64,000 nucleotides of DNA from Paraburkholderia caffeinilytica (GCF_003368325.1 NZ_CP031466.1:3162001-3226000); one strand, 5' to 3'. Positions 9,101 through 18,927 are shown, counted from the stretch's first letter. Made by a program: numbers and translations. Notes: generated by a model from the sequence alone, not told the origin.

Positions 9101-12100
9101 TCTGCAGGTTGTTACCGGCGCTAATGACAGACGAGCTACCCGATTGCTGATCGACATAGCCTTCGCAGTAGCTTTCCTTGTAGCCACCTGAGGTCATACA
9201 GCCCGAATACTGTTCTTTCGAGCCATAGTTCTCGTGAACCGGCACAGGCGGTGGCAAGTTGTTCGTGATTGCGCCCGAGACATTCAACGTGATGTTGTTG
9301 CCCGCGACGATATTGCCCGAAGTGTTGTTCAGGCTGCCGGCAGGTGTCGTGGAACTCGCCGTCGTGCCAACGCCGCCGATCACAATGTCGTGACCGGCAA
9401 GCAGGTTGCCAAACGTGTTGTTGATCTGGCCTGCAGCAATTACAAGGTCATTGCCGGCGTAGATCGTCGCGTCGTTCTGGTTGTAGCTGAAGGTCGTGGT
9501 GGTCGGATTGGAACCACGCGTGTAACCGCCGGTACCGCAGGCCGAATTCGGGACGCCTGCCGCGCAACCGGTCTGTGTCGAATAATTTTGCTGGTTGCCA
9601 CCCTGGTTTTGCAGGCTCGCCGCTCCGATGAGCACGTTATTGCCCGCGTACAGTAAGCCCGCGTTCACCAGGTTGCCACCATAGACGCTCAGGTTGCTGC
9701 CCGCGGCGACCATCCCTGTAGGAAACGTGGACGTCGTGTATCCACTTGCGGTCGGCGCTGCGCCCGGCGCAATATTGAACACGTTCGGCGAAAGAAAATC
9801 GACAATCGCGCAATAGTTCTGCGAGTCACAACTTGTACCCGTCGAATTGCCCGTGCCTTGAACCGCAATCGTGCCGAGTGACTTGAGTTGCGCGAAAAAT
9901 GCAGAGTACTGACCCTGGTCTATCGTCTGGGTAGACTGATTCAACGACGAGGGAGCAACGGACCCATTACTGAGCGATTGCACGTTCAGCGTCACATTGT
10001 TTTGGGCTGCGATCTGGCCACCCCGATTCGACAAACTATTGGCAGTAAGCGAAATCGAATTGCCAGCCGAAATGACGCCTGAAGTACCAGCTTGCTGCGT
10101 GACCGTCGTTTGATAGATCGTCGGCAAAGTCAGCGTGACCGACGCCAGCGCGGTTGGGTCGGGACCCGTTCCGATAAACCAGAAATTCTGATAGACGGGC
10201 TGATTGTTATCGCCACTTTCGCCAACCTGGACACTATGCTCATAAAAAGTAACCGTGCCCGATCCGGTCACCGGTTGAGATGCGTTCGGGGCTGAAGCGT
10301 TGGCGCCCGTGGCCTGTGTTCCCGTCGGGGAGAGAAGGTCACCGAGCGTGGCGCTCGTTGTACTCGACGCGACCTGAAGAAAGCCGTTTTCTCCGCCGTA
10401 AGTCTGGTCGTACCAATATGTCTGAGTTCCCGCAGCGGACGACCAGAGAAGAGAAGGGTTGGTGACGGCTGTCGTCGACGTGCTGGATCCACTCGGCGCC
10501 GTCTGATCATTAACCACCGCCCCAGCGTTGATATTGACGTTATTCCCCGCAAATATCGACCCACCGGTGTTAGTCAGCGTCCCACCGATATTGAAGTTGG
10601 CGTCCCCCTTCGACTGCGTCGTCGCACCCTGGTTGTCGTAATTCCCCCCCGTCACTGACAGCACGCTGCCGGCTTCAACCGTCCCGCGATTCGTCGTGTT
10701 GCCATTCAGCGCCAGCGTCCCGTCCGCATGCATCACCGCACCGGCAACATTGTTCAACGTCCCGTTGAACGTCACATTGCCGCCCGTGACCTGCCCGATA
10801 TTCGTGAACGTGCCATTGGTAGACAACGTCAGCGCCGCCGTCCCGGTCATCGTCCCGTAGTTAGCGATGCCGTTCAGGCCCGTCAACGTCACACCCTGGC
10901 CACCGTAATTCCACGTCCCAGTGTTATTGATCGAGGCTGCGGTAATCGAAAGCTGCCCACCCTGGCTAATCGTCCCCTGCGACGGGTCGAACGCCATGTT
11001 CGTGGCACTAATCCCCATATTGCGTTGCGCGAGCAACTGACCGCTGGCGTTGTTAAACGAACCGTCGCCACCATTGATCGTCAGTGACACGTCACCGGTC
11101 GTCGGCCCATTAGGCGTATTCGGATTGCCCGCAAAGATGATCCCGTTCTGGTTGTTCAACGAACCTGCGTTGATCGCCAGGCCGTTCACCGCCATCAACG
11201 ATCCACCCGTGTTGTTCAACCCACCCGCAACCGTCACGCTGGTCGTTGCGCCATTCACCAACCCCGCGTTGGTGAAGCTGCTCGCGTTGATCGTCGTCGT
11301 AGTAGTCGACGCCAGCGACGCATTCGCCGCATTGGTCAGATTCGGCGCGGACACATACAGCGTCCCACCCGCCAGCACATTGCTCGCGTTATAAAACCCA
11401 TTCCCCGAAGTCAGCGTCGCGGCCCCGACCACATCCACCGCCGACCCCACCAGCGACAACTGACTCGAAGCCGTTGCCGTCAACGCCCCACCCACAATCG
11501 CCGACCCCAGCGTCACATTCGCGCCGCTGAACTGCATGTTCTGCGTCGACACCATCGAAGCCTTGCTCGCATCGAGCGTCCCTTGCGCAGTCACCGTGAC
11601 GTTCTTCGAGCCGCCTTGCGAGCCGCTCAACGTGACGTTACCGCCGCTCAACGTAAACTGCCCCGCGACGGTGCTCGTGCCGCTCAATGTGAGCGTCTGT
11701 CCGGCGCTCATCGTCGTATCGCCGTTCGACGAGACACCCGCCACGGTTACGTTGCCCTGCGTCCCCGTGACATTCACCGTGCCCATCGACGACACCGCGC
11801 CCGTCACCGTCGCATCCCGTGCGGCCTGAATCGCCACGTTGCCGCCAGACTGCAGGTCACCGCCAAAAGTCACGCTGCCACTCGTCGATCTGGCCGTGAC
11901 ATTACCGACCGCCGTCGTCGCGCCGAACGACATATCGCCCACTGAAGTCGCCGTGAACAGACCCGCGCCCTGAATCCCGCCGAGCGTGATGCCCGCGCCC
12001 GCGCCGATCGTGATGTCCTTGCCGAACGTCAGCGCGCCGCCGCCGTTCACCGCACCGCCCGCGTTGATCGTCGCGAGACCCAGGCCGAGGAACGAGCCGG

Positions 12101-15100
12101 TCAACGTCGCGGTACCACCCGAGGTCAGCGTCGTGTCGCCGTTGACGAGTTCGCCATTCAGCGCCAGCGTGCCGCCCGAAGTGGCCGTCAAGTTTCCCTG
12201 GCTGGTCACTGTGCCGGCGACGCTCAGATTGCCGCCGGTCGCCGTCAACGTCACATCGGAATTCGCGCCAACAGTACCGCTTGCCTTCAAGCTACGGCCC
12301 GCTGTCACGGTGAGCTTGTCGGTCGCCGAAGCATTACCGAAAACCGTCGCATCGCGCGCCGCCGTCACATTGACCGCCGAGCCAGACGCGAGCGCGCCGC
12401 CCACGTTCACATCGCCCGCGCCGTTGTGTCCTTGCGCCTGCAACGCGATTGCACCGCCGGCTTGCGCGGAACCCATCGAGAGATCATTGCCCGCCGTCGC
12501 ATTCAACGCGCCGTTGGTCGCGACACCGCCGCTCACGCCGATGCTGCCGCCCGCGTTCAACGTCGCCTGCTGGCCGAACGCGACGGACGCCGCGCTAATC
12601 GAGCCGCCGGCCTTCAACGTGCCCACGTTCTGCGCACCGATGCCGCCAGTCAGCGTCATGTCGCCGCCCGACGTGAGTTGCGCACTGCCGCCCACCGTCG
12701 TCGCGCCGGAGAACGTCAGCGCCTGGCCCGCGTTCGCATTCAGATTGCCTTGCGTCGTGACATTCGCCGCACTGGCGTTGCCGCCGGTCGCGGTGAGCGT
12801 CAAATCACCCGCCGAGTTGACGTCGGCGAGCGCGATGTTGCGCGCGGCATCGATCGTCGTCGTGCCGCCTGCGTTGATCGCGCCACCCACGCCAACATCA
12901 CGCGCCGCCTGTAGCACCAGCGTACCGAGCGCCGTAGCCGTGCCGCCGAGTGTCACGTCGCCGCCGCCCGCGTTGCCGTTCGCGGTCACGGCAAGGTTGC
13001 CGGTCACCGCCTGCACGCTGCCGAGGCCCGCGTTGTTGCCGCCCGTCACCGTGACGCTCGCGCCTTGCAGCGCGCCGGTCAATGCAAGGTCGTGCGCGGC
13101 ATTCAGCGTCGCCGCCTGAGCAAACGCCGCCGTGCCCGCGCCGTTGATATCGCGCGATGCCGTCAGCGTGCCGCCGAGCTGCCCGGCAAGCGCACCGGTC
13201 AGCATGATGTCGCGGCCCGCCTGCACGATCACGTCCTTGGTCGCGTTGATCGTGCCACCGAGTTGTGCATCGAGCGCGGACGTCAGGTTCAATGCGCCCG
13301 ACGTGGTCGCGGTGCCGGTCAGCGCAATACTGCCGGTCGCGGTTGTAGCAGTGAGATCGCCCGCCGTGGTTTGCACAGTGCCGCTCACCGACACGTTGCG
13401 TTGTGCAGCCAGCGTCAGCGTATCGCCGGTGGTCAGCGAACCGCTCACCAGCACGTCGCGCGCGCCACTCAATGCGGCCGAGCCAGGCGCAGTCGCCGTC
13501 CCCGTGATCGCCGCATCGCCGCCGCCAGCGTTGCCGTTTGCAGTGACCGTCAACGTCGTCGCTGAATTGACGTCGTGCAGTGTGGCGCTGTTGCCACCCA
13601 CCGCGTTGACCACGTTCGCCTGCACGCCGCCAGTCAGCGCGATATCGCGTTGCGCCGTGTAGTTCGCCGCCTGAGTAAACGCTTGTGTACCGGCACCGCC
13701 AATATCGCGGCCCGCCGTCACAAAGCCGTTCGCTTGGCCAATCAGCAAGCCGTTCAACAGCGCATCGCGGCCCGCATTCAACGTTGCGTCGCCGACTGCA
13801 CTCGTACTCGCGCCGAGCGACAGATCGAGCCCCGTCGTGATGTTCAGCTTGCCGCCGCTGTTAATGCCACCGGTCGCATTCAAACTGCCTTGCTGCGCGT
13901 TGAGCACCGCATCGCCGACCGACTCGACCGCGCCCGCGACATTAATGTCGTGTTGCGCGTTAACACCGACCGTGGTGCCGCTAGCAATCTTGCCCGTTGC
14001 AGCCACAGTGACATCGTTCTGCGCGGTGACCGTGACGGCAGCCGCCGCGGCAACGGAACCGTTGACGGTGAGATTGCCCGGACCATTAACCGTGTTCGTG
14101 CCGTTCGCGTTCAACGCGATGGTGCTGGCCGATTCAACGTTGTTCACGCCGGTGTTGCCCGCCGCCGTCACCTGAACCGCCTGGCCCTGGACCAACCCGC
14201 CTTGCGCCACATCGCGGCCCGCATTCAACGTGGCGGCCTGCGTAAAGGTCATCGTGCCGGCCCCGCCGATGTCGCGCCCTGCCGTGACGATGCCTTGCCC
14301 TTGCCCGGCAAGCATGCCGGTCACGTTAACGTCGCGCGTTGCGTTGAGCGTCGTGTCGAGCGCGACGGTGGTCGTGCCGCCAAGGTTGACGTCGGTGCCG
14401 GCCTGCACGTTGAACGCGCCGTTGCTCGCGATCGTGCCTGTCGAACCGACACTGCCGTTCTGGGCAGTCAGCGTCGTATCGTTCGCCGACTGGATCGATC
14501 CGCTGATGCCAATGTTCTGGCCGGCGTTCAGCGTAACCGCCGCACCGCCCGTCATCGCACCTGTGACGTTCAGATCCTGAGTCGCCGCAAGCGCGAGGCT
14601 CGATGCCGCCTGCACGTCATGCAGCGTTGCGGAGCCGCCCGCATTCGTCTGTACCGTGCCGCCGCGCAGCGAGCCGGTCAGGTTCGTGTCGCCGCCGGAG
14701 CTCACGTTCGCCGCGAGACCGAACGCGCTGGTCGCCGCGCCGGCAATCGCGCCGCCGGCCGTCAACGTGCCGTTGCCCTGCGCGACCACCGAGCCGTTCA
14801 TCGTCAGATTCTTGCCCGCGTTGACAGTCAGATCGCCAAGCGCGGAGGTGCCCTGCGTGCCGAGGTCGACCGATTGCGCCGCATTGATCAGCAGGTTGTC
14901 GCCGGACTGAATGTTGCCGGTGCTCGTCAACGAACCCGTTGCGTTCGTCAGCGTGACGTTGCCGTTCGACGCAACGCTGCCGGCGATCGACGTGTTGCCG
15001 CCGCTCGTCACGTTCAGCGCGTTCGCACTCTGCAACGCGCCATTGATCGACATATCGCCGCTAGAAGTCAGCGACGCCGTCGACAACGATGCAACCAGGC

Positions 15101-17879
15101 CGTTGACCGCCAGCGTGCCGCCGTTCGCCGCGACTTGCAGCGCGGAGTTCGCCTGCACGTTGTTCAGTGCCACCGAACGACCCGCCGTCAGCGAGACGCC
15201 CGCGCCTTGCAACGCGCCAGTCACGGACAAGTCGTTCGCGGCGGTGACATTCGCATCCTTGACGAAGCCGCTGCTGCCGCCCGCAATCACGTCGTGGCCC
15301 GCGCTCAGCGTCGCCGCGCCTTGCCCCGCCAGCGTGCCGCCGATGGTCAGGTCATGCCCTGCCGTCAGCGTCGTATCTCCGGTCACGCTCGTCGCACCGG
15401 TCAGCGCAACATCCTGTGCGCCGTTGACGACGAGGTTCGCCGCGCCGTTCAACGTGCCGCTCGAATTCACGCTGCCATTCACGGCCGTGACCGACAGATC
15501 GCCGACCGCTTGCACGGTGCCCGCCGCGGTCACTGCGACATTGCGCTGCGCCGTCAGCGTGACTTGCGAGCCGCCCGCCAGCGTGCCGTTGACGACAACA
15601 TCACGCGCGGCCTGCACGTTCGCCGCGCCGACCGACGCCGCGTTGCCGTTGAACGTCACGTCACCGCCGCCGGCCGGGTTGCTTGTGATCCCATTCGCCG
15701 CAACGTTGAACGCACCGCCCGCCTGTACATCGGCGAGACTCGCGTTGTTGCCCGCCGTCACTTGCAGACCATTGGCGAGCAGCTTGCCCGCGAACGCAAC
15801 GTCCTGTCCCGTAGTCAGCGTGCCGTTCTGGCCGAACGCCACCGACCCGCTGCCGGTGAGATTGTTCTGCGCGTTGAACGCGCCGTCCTGCTGCACGATG
15901 ACAACACCCGGAACATCGAGATTGCGCCCCGCGCTCACCTGCGCATCGGTGCCGACGAGCAGCGAACCCGCTACCGAGATATCGCGCGTAGCGTTCGCGG
16001 CGAGCGTCGTGCCGCTGGCGAGCGATCCGCTCACCGAAAAGTCCTGGCCCGCCGTCACCGTGACGGCTTTCTGTGCGGTGGCCTGTCCCGTCACATTCGT
16101 GTCCTGACCGGACGTCAGCGCGAGGTTATTGCCGCTTTTGACGGTGCCGCTGTTCGCCACGCTGCCTTGCGTCGCCGTCAAGCCGAGATCGCCCGACGTC
16201 TGCAGTGCACCGCTCACGTTGACGTTGCGCTGCGCCGTCGCCTGCAAGGTACTGCCGTTGGCCTGCCCGTTCACGTTGATGTCGCGCGCCGCCTGCAAGC
16301 TCGTCGCACCGCTCATCACGGACGTGCCGTTCAGGTTGATATCGCCCGCGCCGTCGTTGCCTTGCGCGGTCACCGCAAGCGCGCCGCCGGTCTGCACGTC
16401 GCCGAGCGCGACGTTCGCGCCACCGGTGACCGCCGTATCGCCGTTCGATTGCGCATTCGCCACGTTGACGTTGCCGCCCGCCGTAACAGCGAGCTTGCCG
16501 CCGGTCTGAATCGTGCCCGTCGACGTGACGTCGCCGTTCGCATTGATCGTGTAGCCGCTGATGCCGACGTGCGCGCCGGTCATCGAGAGATTGCCGCCGG
16601 CCTGCAAAGTGGCTTGCTGTTGCGCGGCCGAGCCGTTCACCGTCAGATCGCCGTTCGACGACAGCAGCAAATCGCCGGTATTCGCGGCCATCTGCGCATC
16701 GGTGCGCACGCCCATGCCGGCCGCCGTGCCGATCACCTGGATCTGGCCGGCGGTCATCGCGCCGAATGCGGTGGCGTCGATGGCGAGACCGTTGTTGGCG
16801 TGACCATTGGTGCTATTGATCGCGTTGGCCGAGTTGTCCGAACCATTCGCCGACGTTGCATACGTGGTGCCGTTGCTGCTCACCGCGGACGGCAGCACGA
16901 ACTGCCGCCCGGCGATCGCGTTGATCCGCGAGCCGGCATACAAAGGCGCGTTGATGCCGATAGTTTCGCCGATCAGATCGATCGTGCCGACCGTGCCTTC
17001 GATACCCGCGCCGGGGCCGTTCACGCCCGCGTTGCCTTCGATCTGAATATGGCCGCCGGTCACGCTATAACCGACCGCTTGTGCGTTGTCGAAGTCGGTA
17101 ACCGTGCCCTTGAGGTCGCTCAAGAATTGGGGCGTACCGGTCGACAACGTGACGCCGATCGTATTCGTGAACCCCGTACCGTTGGTCGTGATGCCGTTGG
17201 GATTCGCGATGATGACGGTTGCGGGCGCACCGAACACTTCGAGCGGCCCGTTGAGCAAGCTCGCATACGCGGCGCCCGTCGACGTCACCTGATTGACGAT
17301 CACGCTCGCCGTGCGGCCCGCGAGATTCGGGTTCGCCTGCAGATCGCCGCCGGTGAGCGACGTACCGGCCATCAGGCTGTTGTTCAGAATCAACCCGACC
17401 GGATCGATGTTGAAGCTCTGATATTTATTGAGCGAAATCCCGGCCGCATTCGGCGCGGTAATGTTGACGACGGGCACACCGCCACCCGCGCCGGTTGTCT
17501 GCGTGATCTTCGGTTGAAACGTGATCGGTGCGGTTGGATCGACAATCGGCGCGGCCTGCGCCATTTGCATCGCAAAGCGGACACGCACCGCGCTCAGATC
17601 GATGATGCGTTGCCATGTTTCGTCATCCAGACGATGGCTGCCGGCGGCCAGCACGCCGGCGGCGTCGCGGCTTTGTTCGAACGTGATCGAGAGCGGTCCG
17701 GCGAACAGCGTCAACGCGACCAGCGCCGATACCGCGCGCTGCCATACGCGATACGGACGCGCAGGCATGGACACCGACCAGCGCAGCCTCGCGGACTGCA
17801 TGCCGCGATCGTGCCGCTCGTCGTGTGCCTGACGGGTTTGCTCGAGTTGTCGTAAAGCGTTGCGCGTGGACGCGTTCAT
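6189..17879 (-). CDS. cdiA: CdiA/filamentous haemagglutinin-like TpsA exoprotein with C-terminal toxin domain
   Basis: The protein has 3896 aa. Residues 1-70 hold a long basic signal region with a hydrophobic stretch (AVSALVALTLFAGPLSITF). The TPS secretion domain follows (about 110-350), with VNQVTSTG and IIANPNGITTNGTGF. A very long filament of Gly/Ala/Thr/Asn-rich FHA-type repeats runs to about residue 3000. A hydrophobic pretoxin segment resembling DUF637 (about 3420-3560) precedes TNETLNN near 3650, which stands where many CdiA proteins have VENN. After a Ser/Gly linker (~3730-3750) the last ~150 residues form the likely toxin: RARADQVV and later IVEIKTGAGDLTPNQ suggest a PD-(D/E)XK nuclease-like fold with E-X-K. 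It should be exported by the TpsB encoded upstream and deliver the toxin to neighbouring cells. Confidence 0.88.
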   Translation of the reverse strand: MNASTRNALRQLEQTRQAHDERHDRGMQSARLRWSVSMPARPYRVWQRAVSALVALTLFAGPLSITFEQSRDAAGVLAAGSHRLDDETWQRIIDLSAVRVRFAMQMAQAAPIVDPTAPITFQPKITQTTGAGGGVPVVNITAPNAAGISLNKYQSFNIDPVGLILNNSLMAGTSLTGGDLQANPNLAGRTASVIVNQVTSTGAAYASLLNGPLEVFGAPATVIIANPNGITTNGTGFTNTIGVTLSTGTPQFLSDLKGTVTDFDNAQAVGYSVTGGHIQIEGNAGVNGPGAGIEGTVGTIDLIGETIGINAPLYAGSRINAIAGRQFVLPSAVSSNGTTYATSANGSDNSANAINSTNGHANNGLAIDATAFGAMTAGQIQVIGTAAGMGVRTDAQMAANTGDLLLSSNGDLTVNGSAAQQQATLQAGGNLSMTGAHVGISGYTINANGDVTSTGTIQTGGKLAVTAGGNVNVANAQSNGDTAVTGGANVALGDVQTGGALAVTAQGNDGAGDINLNGTSVMSGATSLQAARDINVNGQANGSTLQATAQRNVNVSGALQTSGDLGLTATQGSVANSGTVKSGNNLALTSGQDTNVTGQATAQKAVTVTAGQDFSVSGSLASGTTLAANATRDISVAGSLLVGTDAQVSAGRNLDVPGVVIVQQDGAFNAQNNLTGSGSVAFGQNGTLTTGQDVAFAGKLLANGLQVTAGNNASLADVQAGGAFNVAANGITSNPAGGGDVTFNGNAASVGAANVQAARDVVVNGTLAGGSQVTLTAQRNVAVTAAGTVQAVGDLSVTAVNGSVNSSGTLNGAANLVVNGAQDVALTGATSVTGDTTLTAGHDLTIGGTLAGQGAATLSAGHDVIAGGSSGFVKDANVTAANDLSVTGALQGAGVSLTAGRSVALNNVQANSALQVAANGGTLAVNGLVASLSTASLTSSGDMSINGALQSANALNVTSGGNTSIAGSVASNGNVTLTNATGSLTSTGNIQSGDNLLINAAQSVDLGTQGTSALGDLTVNAGKNLTMNGSVVAQGNGTLTAGGAIAGAATSAFGLAANVSSGGDTNLTGSLRGGTVQTNAGGSATLHDVQAASSLALAATQDLNVTGAMTGGAAVTLNAGQNIGISGSIQSANDTTLTAQNGSVGSTGTIASNGAFNVQAGTDVNLGGTTTVALDTTLNATRDVNVTGMLAGQGQGIVTAGRDIGGAGTMTFTQAATLNAGRDVAQGGLVQGQAVQVTAAGNTGVNNVESASTIALNANGTNTVNGPGNLTVNGSVAAAAAVTVTAQNDVTVAATGKIASGTTVGVNAQHDINVAGAVESVGDAVLNAQQGSLNATGGINSGGKLNITTGLDLSLGASTSAVGDATLNAGRDALLNGLLIGQANGFVTAGRDIGGAGTQAFTQAANYTAQRDIALTGGVQANVVNAVGGNSATLHDVNSATTLTVTANGNAGGGDAAITGTATAPGSAALSGARDVLVSGSLTTGDTLTLAAQRNVSVSGTVQTTAGDLTATTATGSIALTGTATTSGALNLTSALDAQLGGTINATKDVIVQAGRDIMLTGALAGQLGGTLTASRDINGAGTAAFAQAATLNAAHDLALTGALQGASVTVTGGNNAGLGSVQAVTGNLAVTANGNAGGGDVTLGGTATALGTLVLQAARDVGVGGAINAGGTTTIDAARNIALADVNSAGDLTLTATGGNASAANVTTQGNLNANAGQALTFSGATTVGGSAQLTSGGDMTLTGGIGAQNVGTLKAGGSISAASVAFGQQATLNAGGSIGVSGGVATNGALNATAGNDLSMGSAQAGGAIALQAQGHNGAGDVNVGGALASGSAVNVTAARDATVFGNASATDKLTVTAGRSLKASGTVGANSDVTLTATGGNLSVAGTVTSQGNLTATSGGTLALNGELVNGDTTLTSGGTATLTGSFLGLGLATINAGGAVNGGGALTFGKDITIGAGAGITLGGIQGAGLFTATSVGDMSFGATTAVGNVTARSTSGSVTFGGDLQSGGNVAIQAARDATVTGAVSSMGTVNVTGTQGNVTVAGVSSNGDTTMSAGQTLTLSGTSTVAGQFTLSGGNVTLSGSQGGSKNVTVTAQGTLDASKASMVSTQNMQFSGANVTLGSAIVGGALTATASSQLSLVGSAVDVVGAATLTSGNGFYNASNVLAGGTLYVSAPNLTNAANASLASTTTTTINASSFTNAGLVNGATTSVTVAGGLNNTGGSLMAVNGLAINAGSLNNQNGIIFAGNPNTPNGPTTGDVSLTINGGDGSFNNASGQLLAQRNMGISATNMAFDPSQGTISQGGQLSITAASINNTGTWNYGGQGVTLTGLNGIANYGTMTGTAALTLSTNGTFTNIGQVTGGNVTFNGTLNNVAGAVMHADGTLALNGNTTNRGTVEAGSVLSVTGGNYDNQGATTQSKGDANFNIGGTLTNTGGSIFAGNNVNINAGAVVNDQTAPSGSSTSTTAVTNPSLLWSSAAGTQTYWYDQTYGGENGFLQVASSTTSATLGDLLSPTGTQATGANASAPNASQPVTGSGTVTFYEHSVQVGESGDNNQPVYQNFWFIGTGPDPTALASVTLTLPTIYQTTVTQQAGTSGVISAGNSISLTANSLSNRGGQIAAQNNVTLNVQSLSNGSVAPSSLNQSTQTIDQGQYSAFFAQLKSLGTIAVQGTGNSTGTSCDSQNYCAIVDFLSPNVFNIAPGAAPTASGYTTSTFPTGMVAAGSNLSVYGGNLVNAGLLYAGNNVLIGAASLQNQGGNQQNYSTQTGCAAGVPNSACGTGGYTRGSNPTTTTFSYNQNDATIYAGNDLVIAAGQINNTFGNLLAGHDIVIGGVGTTASSTTPAGSLNNTSGNIVAGNNITLNVSGAITNNLPPPVPVHENYGSKEQYSGCMTSGGYKESYCEGYVDQQSGSSSVISAGNNLQINAGSLTNIGSLIAAGNSATISVAGPVVNEAQTLNAYWHSHWVQETGMFSSDKRHDVWACGSPAECTALYGSAYTNTGGTIDPPQPVGNIAATIQAPNLSITSGGQIQNVGNVIGTSVTLTGQKLINGITTANTYTPRVNAPSQVISLSPVDLPGLNLSMPSAVGGTIPTPVAGKASFVDNSLGGSAIGNLGPQDLLTALPSSLQPSSTLFYYNQQEEDLMLQQAALQQTGKASFIDGLTYDSKTGASVTEQEKQYLYQNALDYATTNNLQLGNALTQTQINALDKPMLWYVEQTVPDPSCTTTGTATCPTITALMPQVYLPSNTSAMSAGGNISGQNVTLNFDKGSGGSILNTGSITASGTLTVNTDSLTNQANQVDVGQIWNKVKGGYVDTTGTTVQPGGFMSAANMDLNVQTLDQIGGALQKLNADGTVDQAGTQQVLAALQQQLGTNFTQTTVSDNLHTDFVKDGGGLPTFVVAAIAIAASIVTAGAAAAALGVVMTQLTLGTVLVGALGGMVGSIAGQLASGQGLNFNQILEAGAVGGLTAGAFAGLSQAGMGFANLQQAGTNIANGTFGVADLPKVLETIAARGVVSAGINTTVYGGSFGQALEGSVIADVGAIGAGAIGVESTKNPLMAENTPGYVLSHAALGCALSAAEGNGCAGGAIGGAVSAATAETIAYAVTGGQGNPNAAQLGLITALSTIAGGAVASAAGQNAMGGAAAATNETLNNTCGSEDPNGCGKKLGLAGSIIGGGGAFLASLLADEATAGGNIPWTAAEVASGAKTGGRIGSAIGAGLDALLSESSSSNGSTGSSTSGGGGGSSNTPGQTLANSRAAHNNAAGEVADNFTSQGASVQPEVTLDAVGATGSSVRARADQVVTGTPNGTLDVPPGYVANDLQGNQLTSIPLNSAGRVIVEIKTGAGDLTPNQATVYPASQLGNATGAGRNAANANVDGTVAPTQVVIIRPKTQ
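12000..15900 (-). repeat. Long-period internal super-repeat within cdiA
   Basis: Within the filament region a block recurs with a period near 185-189 residues. Its marker is a stretch like AGRDIGGAGTMTFTQAATLN. Copies of the aligned codons lie at 14263, 13696 and 13141 (spacings 567 and 555 bp), with more diverged copies near 15290, 14740, 12590 and 12050. Each unit contains several ~20-residue FHA-type beta-helix repeats. Outer limits are approximate because the copies diverge gradually. Confidence 0.7.
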
Positions 17880-18008
17880 GGTGCTCTCGTCTTTTTTGGT
17901 TCTTCTTGTACTTCCGGCACTTCTTCTTCGCCGTTCCGGGCGACCGACCCGAAACGGCGTTGCAGCGGTTTCATCCCGTCCGCTGCGCCTCTTTAAACGC
18001 GAGACTTT

Positions 18009-18917
18009 TTACTGCTGCTGAATGCGTGCGTTCTTCATCAGATCGACCACGACCTGTGCCGTGGCTTTCTCCAGCGCGACCTGTTCGAGCTGCTTGCGCA
18101 GCGCATCCTTGATCAGGTCGTATTGGGGAATCTGCGTCGGACGCTTTTCGTCGACGCGCAAAATCCAGTACGCGTCGCCGACTTGCACCGGCGTGCTCGA
18201 CACGCCCCCTTGCGGCAACTTGACGAGCGCTTCGGCGAGCGGCTGCGGCCAGTTCTGCGTGTTACCCGGCTGGATCGGTGTCTTGAACGAAATCCAGTTC
18301 ATCGCGCCGCCTTGCGCCGCGGCTGGGCCCTGGCTGTATTGCTTCGCGAGCTGCGCGAAGTCGGTGCCTTTCTTCAGTTGCGTGAGCACCGTCTGCGCGG
18401 TGTCGGCATCTTTCACGGCGATCGCGCTCGGCCTGTACTCGTTGTCACCGAGCGTCGCGACGATGGCGTCGTATTTCGCCTTCACATCGGTATCCGTCAC
18501 AGGTTCGGGCTTAACCTGATCGCGCAGGTACGCAGCGGTCATCGCGGCGGTCTTCGCCTGCTCGACAGCGGCCACCACTTGCGGACGCGATTCGTAGTGC
18601 TGCTTTTCGGCTGCCTGGCGGAACAGTTCACGCGCGATCAGCTGGTTCTTTACCGACGCGCGCAGCGCAGGCGTATCCGGCGCGTTCAGTGCGTGCACGG
18701 CCTGGTCGAGTTGGTCCTGCGTAATCACGACGTTGTTGACGCGCGCCACGCCGTTGGCGGGCAGCGGACCACCGACGGCATCCGCTGCCTTGTCGGCCGA
18801 AGACTGTGCCGTGGGCTTGTTGGCCGCATGCGCTGCGGGCAGCAAACCGGCGGCAAGACCGAGTGTGGCGATCAACGTGGCGTTGCGAATCCTGACTGCG
18901 ATCGGACGATGTTTCAT
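18009..18917 (-). CDS. Periplasmic parvulin-type peptidyl-prolyl isomerase (PpiC/SurA-like)
   Basis: The 302-aa protein has a signal peptide (residues 1-32, ending LLPAAHAA). An N-terminal SurA-like chaperone helix region follows (VARVNNVVITQDQLDQAVHA; NQLIARELFRQAAEK). The rotamase domain (about 140-255) contains FAQLAKQYSQGPAAAQGGAM and ALVKLPQGGVSSTPVQVGDAYWILRV, which are parvulin hallmarks. The ATG at 18917 is preceded by GAAGAGG and lies 10 bp after the tpsB stop. The location between transporter and exoprotein genes implies a dedicated periplasmic chaperone for the exoproteins. A parvulin, Par27, is known to bind the Bordetella FHA precursor, but dedicated membership in the operon is my inference. 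Confidence 0.85.
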   Translation of the reverse strand: MKHRPIAVRIRNATLIATLGLAAGLLPAAHAANKPTAQSSADKAADAVGGPLPANGVARVNNVVITQDQLDQAVHALNAPDTPALRASVKNQLIARELFRQAAEKQHYESRPQVVAAVEQAKTAAMTAAYLRDQVKPEPVTDTDVKAKYDAIVATLGDNEYRPSAIAVKDADTAQTVLTQLKKGTDFAQLAKQYSQGPAAAQGGAMNWISFKTPIQPGNTQNWPQPLAEALVKLPQGGVSSTPVQVGDAYWILRVDEKRPTQIPQYDLIKDALRKQLEQVALEKATAQVVVDLMKNARIQQQ

Positions 18918-18927
18918 ATGAACCTCT

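Noticed and set aside
11986..13119. Plus-strand open frames opposite the CdiA repeats (Pro/Val/Ala-rich)
   Set aside because: Same shadow effect; composition is that of reversed beta-helix codons.
13575..17855. Plus-strand open frame of 1426 codons opposite the CdiA gene
   Set aside because: It is an antisense shadow created by the biased, repetitive codons of the exoprotein. The translation is Arg/His/Ala-rich with no domain, and the minus-strand protein is convincing.
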